Of a DNA stretch of 64,000 nt, positions 63,397 to 64,000 are shown one piece after another. The notes beneath the pieces were generated by a model that worked only from the letters and a program-made list of their open reading frames with translations, was not told where the DNA came from and did not search any database. This stretch comes from Aurantiacibacter sp. D1-12. GTDB lineage: Bacteria > Pseudomonadota > Alphaproteobacteria > Sphingomonadales > Sphingomonadaceae. The stretch's first letter is position 1; every line of letters begins with the position of its first letter. The translations under genes were made by a program, and so were the position numbers. The stretch lies in NCBI RefSeq assembly GCF_028858515.1, contig NZ_JAPJZJ010000002.1, forward strand, positions 186,001 to 250,000, read 5' to 3'.

Positions 63397-63792
63397 TTAG
63401 CGCTTGAGGAGCGCGAAGGGACTGGCCTTGTCGCGCATGCAGAGCGCCTTCACCAGCTCATCCGGATCGTAGGGTTTTTCGAATGTGACGCCCATCTCGG
63501 CGATATCGGTCGGAATGTCCTCTGGCGAGCCGGTAGAAAAGGCAATGCGGGGCGGCCTGGGACCAAGCGCTGTGACCAGCTCTGCAATCGCCCAGCCATC
63601 ATCCCGGTCTGCCAGATGCACATCAAGCACAATAGCATCGGGCCGCGGGCCATCGTGCAGTTCGCGCATGGTGGCCTTCATTGTCTGGCAAACGACGACG
63701 TCTCTAGTCCCGGCTCGGGTGAGAGCATCTTCCAGAGCCAGCGCGAGGATGGCGTCATCCTCCACCAGCAGCACACGCGCGGGTGGTTTCAT
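63397..63792 (-). CDS. Single-domain response regulator
   Basis: A 131-residue receiver-only protein. Acidic pocket EDD is at about 11-13, phospho-acceptor Asp57 (AIVLDVHL), Ser/Thr87 (AFSTGS) and Lys106 (TFEKPY). It has no output domain. Its receiver belongs to the group found near general stress response loci. It may shuttle phosphate to or from the PhyR-activating kinase, which is inferred only. The start ATG 63792 gives the standard receiver length; ATG 63846 is in frame upstream. An EcfG-type promoter lies at 63864-63890. Confidence 0.88.
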   Translation of the reverse strand: MKPPARVLLVEDDAILALALEDALTRAGTRDVVVCQTMKATMRELHDGPRPDAIVLDVHLADRDDGWAIAELVTALGPRPPRIAFSTGSPEDIPTDIAEMGVTFEKPYDPDELVKALCMRDKASPFALLKR

Positions 63793-63863
63793 CTTGTGTT
63801 TCTTCTGATGAACGCGACCAAGCAAACGAAGTCCTTCCGGATGCATGATCGCATCCGTTACCC

Positions 63864-63890
63864 GAACGCCGCTTGGCCCGGCACGGTTCC
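63864..63890 (-). promoter_or_regulatory. EcfG-type promoter of the single-domain response regulator
   Basis: On the minus strand -35 GGAAC (63890-63886), 17-base spacer, -10 CGTTC (63868-63864). The predicted start is about 63857, upstream of both possible ATG codons. Confidence 0.75.
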
Positions 63891-63908
63891 CGGTAAATCA
63901 GCCGGGAA

Positions 63909-64000
63909 TCACAATTGCTTCGTGTAGATCCGGTATTCCCGGTTGACCCGGGATTCGATAGCATCGGCAATCGCCACCATCCCTTGGTTGTCCTCCAGAA
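63909..64000 (-). CDS. C-terminal fragment of an unidentified gene
   Basis: The minus-strand frame from the window edge is open until TGA at 63911-63909, giving the last 29 or so residues of a protein (including GMVAIADAIESRVNREY and ending YTKQL). The 3' end overlaps a 7-bp inverted repeat, TTCCCGG/CCGGGAA (63887-63908). It precedes the response regulator on the same strand and could be a partner, but the fragment is too short to name. Confidence 0.5.
   Translation of the reverse strand, partial: LEDNQGMVAIADAIESRVNREYRIYTKQL

Noticed and set aside
1-64000. CRISPR arrays, insertion sequences, prophage or integron signs
   Set aside because: No repeat-spacer pattern, transposase, integrase or phage structural gene was found. 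The only sizeable repeats are inside the DUF11 gene.

Overview
The window reads as a chromosomal segment of an alphaproteobacterium of the order Sphingomonadales, probably Erythrobacteraceae-like. The evidence is a complete Entner-Doudoroff operon (zwf-edd-glk-eda), a PhyR-type general stress response regulator with GGAAC/CGTT promoters, an RcdA-like DUF1465 protein, a GAF-type PtsP, several sphingomonad-type small proteins (DUF6356, DUF465) and a moderately high GC content. I see no insertion sequence, prophage, CRISPR array or rRNA. Genes are densely packed and many neighbours overlap by 1-11 bases, which suggests translational coupling.

Layout. 1-1.3 kb: end of a TPR/SPOR protein and a bidirectional terminator. 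1.4-4.4 kb (minus): pyrB, an apparently inactive pyrC homologue and an SDR gene. 4.6-8.5 kb: sppA, tRNA-Val(CAC), DUF6356, an Lrp regulator and a YeiH transporter. 8.6-19 kb (minus): a tight four-gene operon of secreted DUF11/SdrD-like repeat proteins ending in a 1425-residue outer-membrane barrel protein. This is the largest accessory-looking block. 19.3-24.5 kb: serS (with an unusual internal insertion), surE, a K+ channel, DUF1761 and rimO. 24.8-26.1 kb: a lower-GC orphan gene with a PD-(D/E)XK nuclease signature.

26.3-29.9 kb: a self-contained ECF sigma/anti-sigma unit with a divergent subtilase and a second secreted protein. All three transcripts carry the same promoter, GGAT(T/G)AA-N15-CGTTT. 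29.9-32.4 kb: two coupled amidohydrolases. 32.5-41.4 kb: yjbQ, a transglutaminase, then zwf-edd-glk-eda and a divergent PEP-carboxylase homologue. 41.5-57.8 kb: envelope and housekeeping genes (L,D-transpeptidase, tilS, cpoB, rodZ-like, ptsP, two ydcH-like genes, DUF1465, glpK, MBL hydrolase, DUF4230, nadA, EamA transporter, CoA-ester lyase, lipoprotein, lipB, membrane protein, methyltransferase, arsC). 57.9-60.7 kb: a TonB-dependent siderophore receptor behind a Fur box, and an orphan [2Fe-2S] subunit.

60.9-64 kb: a MATE transporter, then a stress-response locus with phyR, a single-domain response regulator and, between them, a probable small RNA of about 90 nt with a C-rich loop and its own terminator. 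All three units have EcfG-type promoters. This sRNA locus, the ECF-subtilase regulon and the DUF11/barrel operon are the best candidates for undescribed biology.
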